From JABHCC01 sp034658635 (GTDB lineage Bacteria; Bacteroidota; Bacteroidia; Bacteroidales; UBA12481): a stretch of DNA of 23,894 nucleotides. The notes below the pieces were generated by a model. It was given only the letters and a program-made list of their open reading frames with translations. It searched no databases and had not been told where the DNA came from. Positions 22,765-23,894 of the stretch are shown here, in pieces. The stretch spans positions 1 to 23,894 of the forward strand of contig JAYEFL010000411.1 of assembly GCA_034658635.1 (NCBI GenBank), read 5' to 3'. A program made the translations under genes and the position numbers. Position 1 is the first letter of the stretch, and every line of letters starts with the position of its first letter.

Positions 22765-23894
22765 ATGAAAGTTTTTCTCACCATAGCAGCATTATTTCTG
22801 GCAGGATTCAGTATTACTGTATCAGCTCAGTCAGGTGATAAATTCGGCGATGACAAGGAGGCCTGTGGTCGTAATTACACAATATACTACGAACTATACA
22901 AGAACAAAGATTATACAGAAGCTATTCCCTTTTGGCAGAACACAATTGAAATTTGCCCTGCACTTTCACTCTCACTGTGGAAAAATGGGGAGAAGATGTA
23001 CAAGAGTAAAATCCAAAATACACCTGAGTCTCAGAAACGAGAAGTCCTGATCGATTCTTTACTGTGGATATACGATCAAAGAATACTCTTTTTTGGAGAT
23101 AATCCAAAGGCAGGAACCGGCTATGTGCTTGGTCGAAAAGGCCTGGCTCTGACAAAATTCCGTAAATCAGAAGCTCATCAGGCTTATAATTATCTTTCTG
23201 AATCTTTAAAAATAGAAGGTGATAACTCTAAACCAGATGCAGTTCTCACTTTCATGAAAATAAGCAGATATCTGTACTCAGAAGGTATTCTTGGTTCAGA
23301 AGAAGTGTTGGGTGATTATGAAGCATGTATGAAAATCATTGAAAATGCTCTGACTAAAAATCCAAATGATAAAACTTTCCTACTGGTTAAAGAAAGTGTT
23401 GAAATAAACTTCACCAAATCCGGAGCTGCTGATTGTAATGTATTAATCTCGATTTACTCGAAGCAATTCGAAGAAAATCAAGATAATGCTGAATGGTTAT
23501 CAAAAACTACGCGACAATTAAGAATTACCGGTTGCACTGACAATGAATTCTTTCTGGGTCTGTCATTAGCTCAGTTTGAGTTGGACCCTGTTGGTAAGGA
23601 TGCTCATATTTTAGGACAGAAATATATAAAATCAGGAAATTATCCTGAGGCTGTATCTTTCCTTAGTAAAAGTATCGACCTCGGCATTGACGACAATGAG
23701 AAAGCCCAGATATATTATGAGCTGGCTTACATCCATTTCAGCCACATGACAGAATATGAAAGAGCACGTAATTATGCACGCAAAGCCATTGAAATAAGAC
23801 CTGATTGGGGTGAACCATATCTGCTTATCGGGCGAATATATATTGATGCCAGGTCTTCTGCATTTCCAGATAAGTTTGATCAAACAACAGTTAT
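22765..23894 (+). CDS. Secreted TPR-repeat protein (3' end cut by window)
   Basis: The frame opens at ATG 22765 and runs to the window edge without a stop, giving at least 376 residues. A signal peptide is clear (MKVFLTIAALFLAGFSITVSAQ, cleaved near 22; shown here as MKVFLTIAALF then AGFSITVSAQ). TPR-like helical pairs follow, for example YYELYKNKDYTEAIPFWQNT (about 42-61), LGQKYIKSGNYPEAVSFLSK (about 283-302) and AYIHFSHMTEYERARNYARK (about 320-339), with the closing EIRPDWGEPY typical of TPRs. It is probably a periplasmic or outer-membrane-associated scaffold, as such proteins are numerous in Bacteroidota. A specific function cannot be assigned. A promoter-like site precedes it, and it is divergent from the redox cluster. 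Confidence 0.85.
   Translation, partial: MKVFLTIAALFLAGFSITVSAQSGDKFGDDKEACGRNYTIYYELYKNKDYTEAIPFWQNTIEICPALSLSLWKNGEKMYKSKIQNTPESQKREVLIDSLLWIYDQRILFFGDNPKAGTGYVLGRKGLALTKFRKSEAHQAYNYLSESLKIEGDNSKPDAVLTFMKISRYLYSEGILGSEEVLGDYEACMKIIENALTKNPNDKTFLLVKESVEINFTKSGAADCNVLISIYSKQFEENQDNAEWLSKTTRQLRITGCTDNEFFLGLSLAQFELDPVGKDAHILGQKYIKSGNYPEAVSFLSKSIDLGIDDNEKAQIYYELAYIHFSHMTEYERARNYARKAIEIRPDWGEPYLLIGRIYIDARSSAFPDKFDQTTV

Noticed and set aside
22922..23155. Minus-strand open frame within the TPR gene
   Set aside because: The plus-strand frame has a signal peptide and TPR motifs throughout; the minus-strand frame shows none.

Overview
The window looks like chromosomal DNA of a member of the Bacteroidota. 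The evidence is two proteins with type IX secretion system (T9SS) type A C-terminal sorting domains, one giant protein ending in a gliding-motility (CHU_C, type B) sorting domain, a PorP/SprF partner, a DUF5777 beta-barrel, and several promoter-like sites of the Bacteroidota form TTG-N19-TAnnTTT(G/A). No rRNA, tRNA, CRISPR array or transposase was found. I cannot name a genus.

Layout. 1-770: hairpin-rich repeats around a small orphan GIY-YIG nuclease. 771-10615: a secretion/surface island in which two paralogous papain-like T9SS proteases (771-3245 and 8120-10615, both minus strand) flank a plus-strand pair, the CHU_C adhesin-like protein (3606-6911) and its PorP/SprF partner (6928-7941). The spacer on each side of that pair is built from inverted repeats, and the left spacer carries divergent promoter-like sites inside its repeat arms. 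10648-13149: a membrane-anchored MutS-like ATPase and a TlpA-type thioredoxin, probably co-transcribed with the second protease. 13190-13606: a DUF559 nuclease on the plus strand, bracketed by inverted copies of a palindromic repeat. It interrupts an otherwise unbroken run of minus-strand genes.

13618-17207: two overlapping M14 carboxypeptidase-family genes, one with its metal-binding and catalytic residues intact and one that has lost most of them. 17307-22422: a cytoplasmic PAS-GAF-PAS histidine kinase, a four-helix cytochrome b, a membrane-anchored heptaheme cytochrome c, a DUF5777 barrel and a monoheme lipoprotein, together resembling a quinol-linked electron-transfer module. 22765 to the end: the start of a secreted TPR protein, cut by the window edge.

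The most unusual feature is a recurring arrangement: single-domain nucleases (GIY-YIG and DUF559/Vsr-like) each sit between inverted copies of short palindromic repeats, and both share a nearly identical 15-bp motif just upstream of the start codon. A gene-free version of the GTCAT-hairpin pair lies in the spacer at 3388-3487. This resembles the RAYT/REP/BIME organisation but uses different nuclease folds, and I present it as the best candidate for a novel system. The DUF559 copy also appears to have supplied coding sequence for the TlpA N-terminus and the stop codon of the neighbouring M14 gene.
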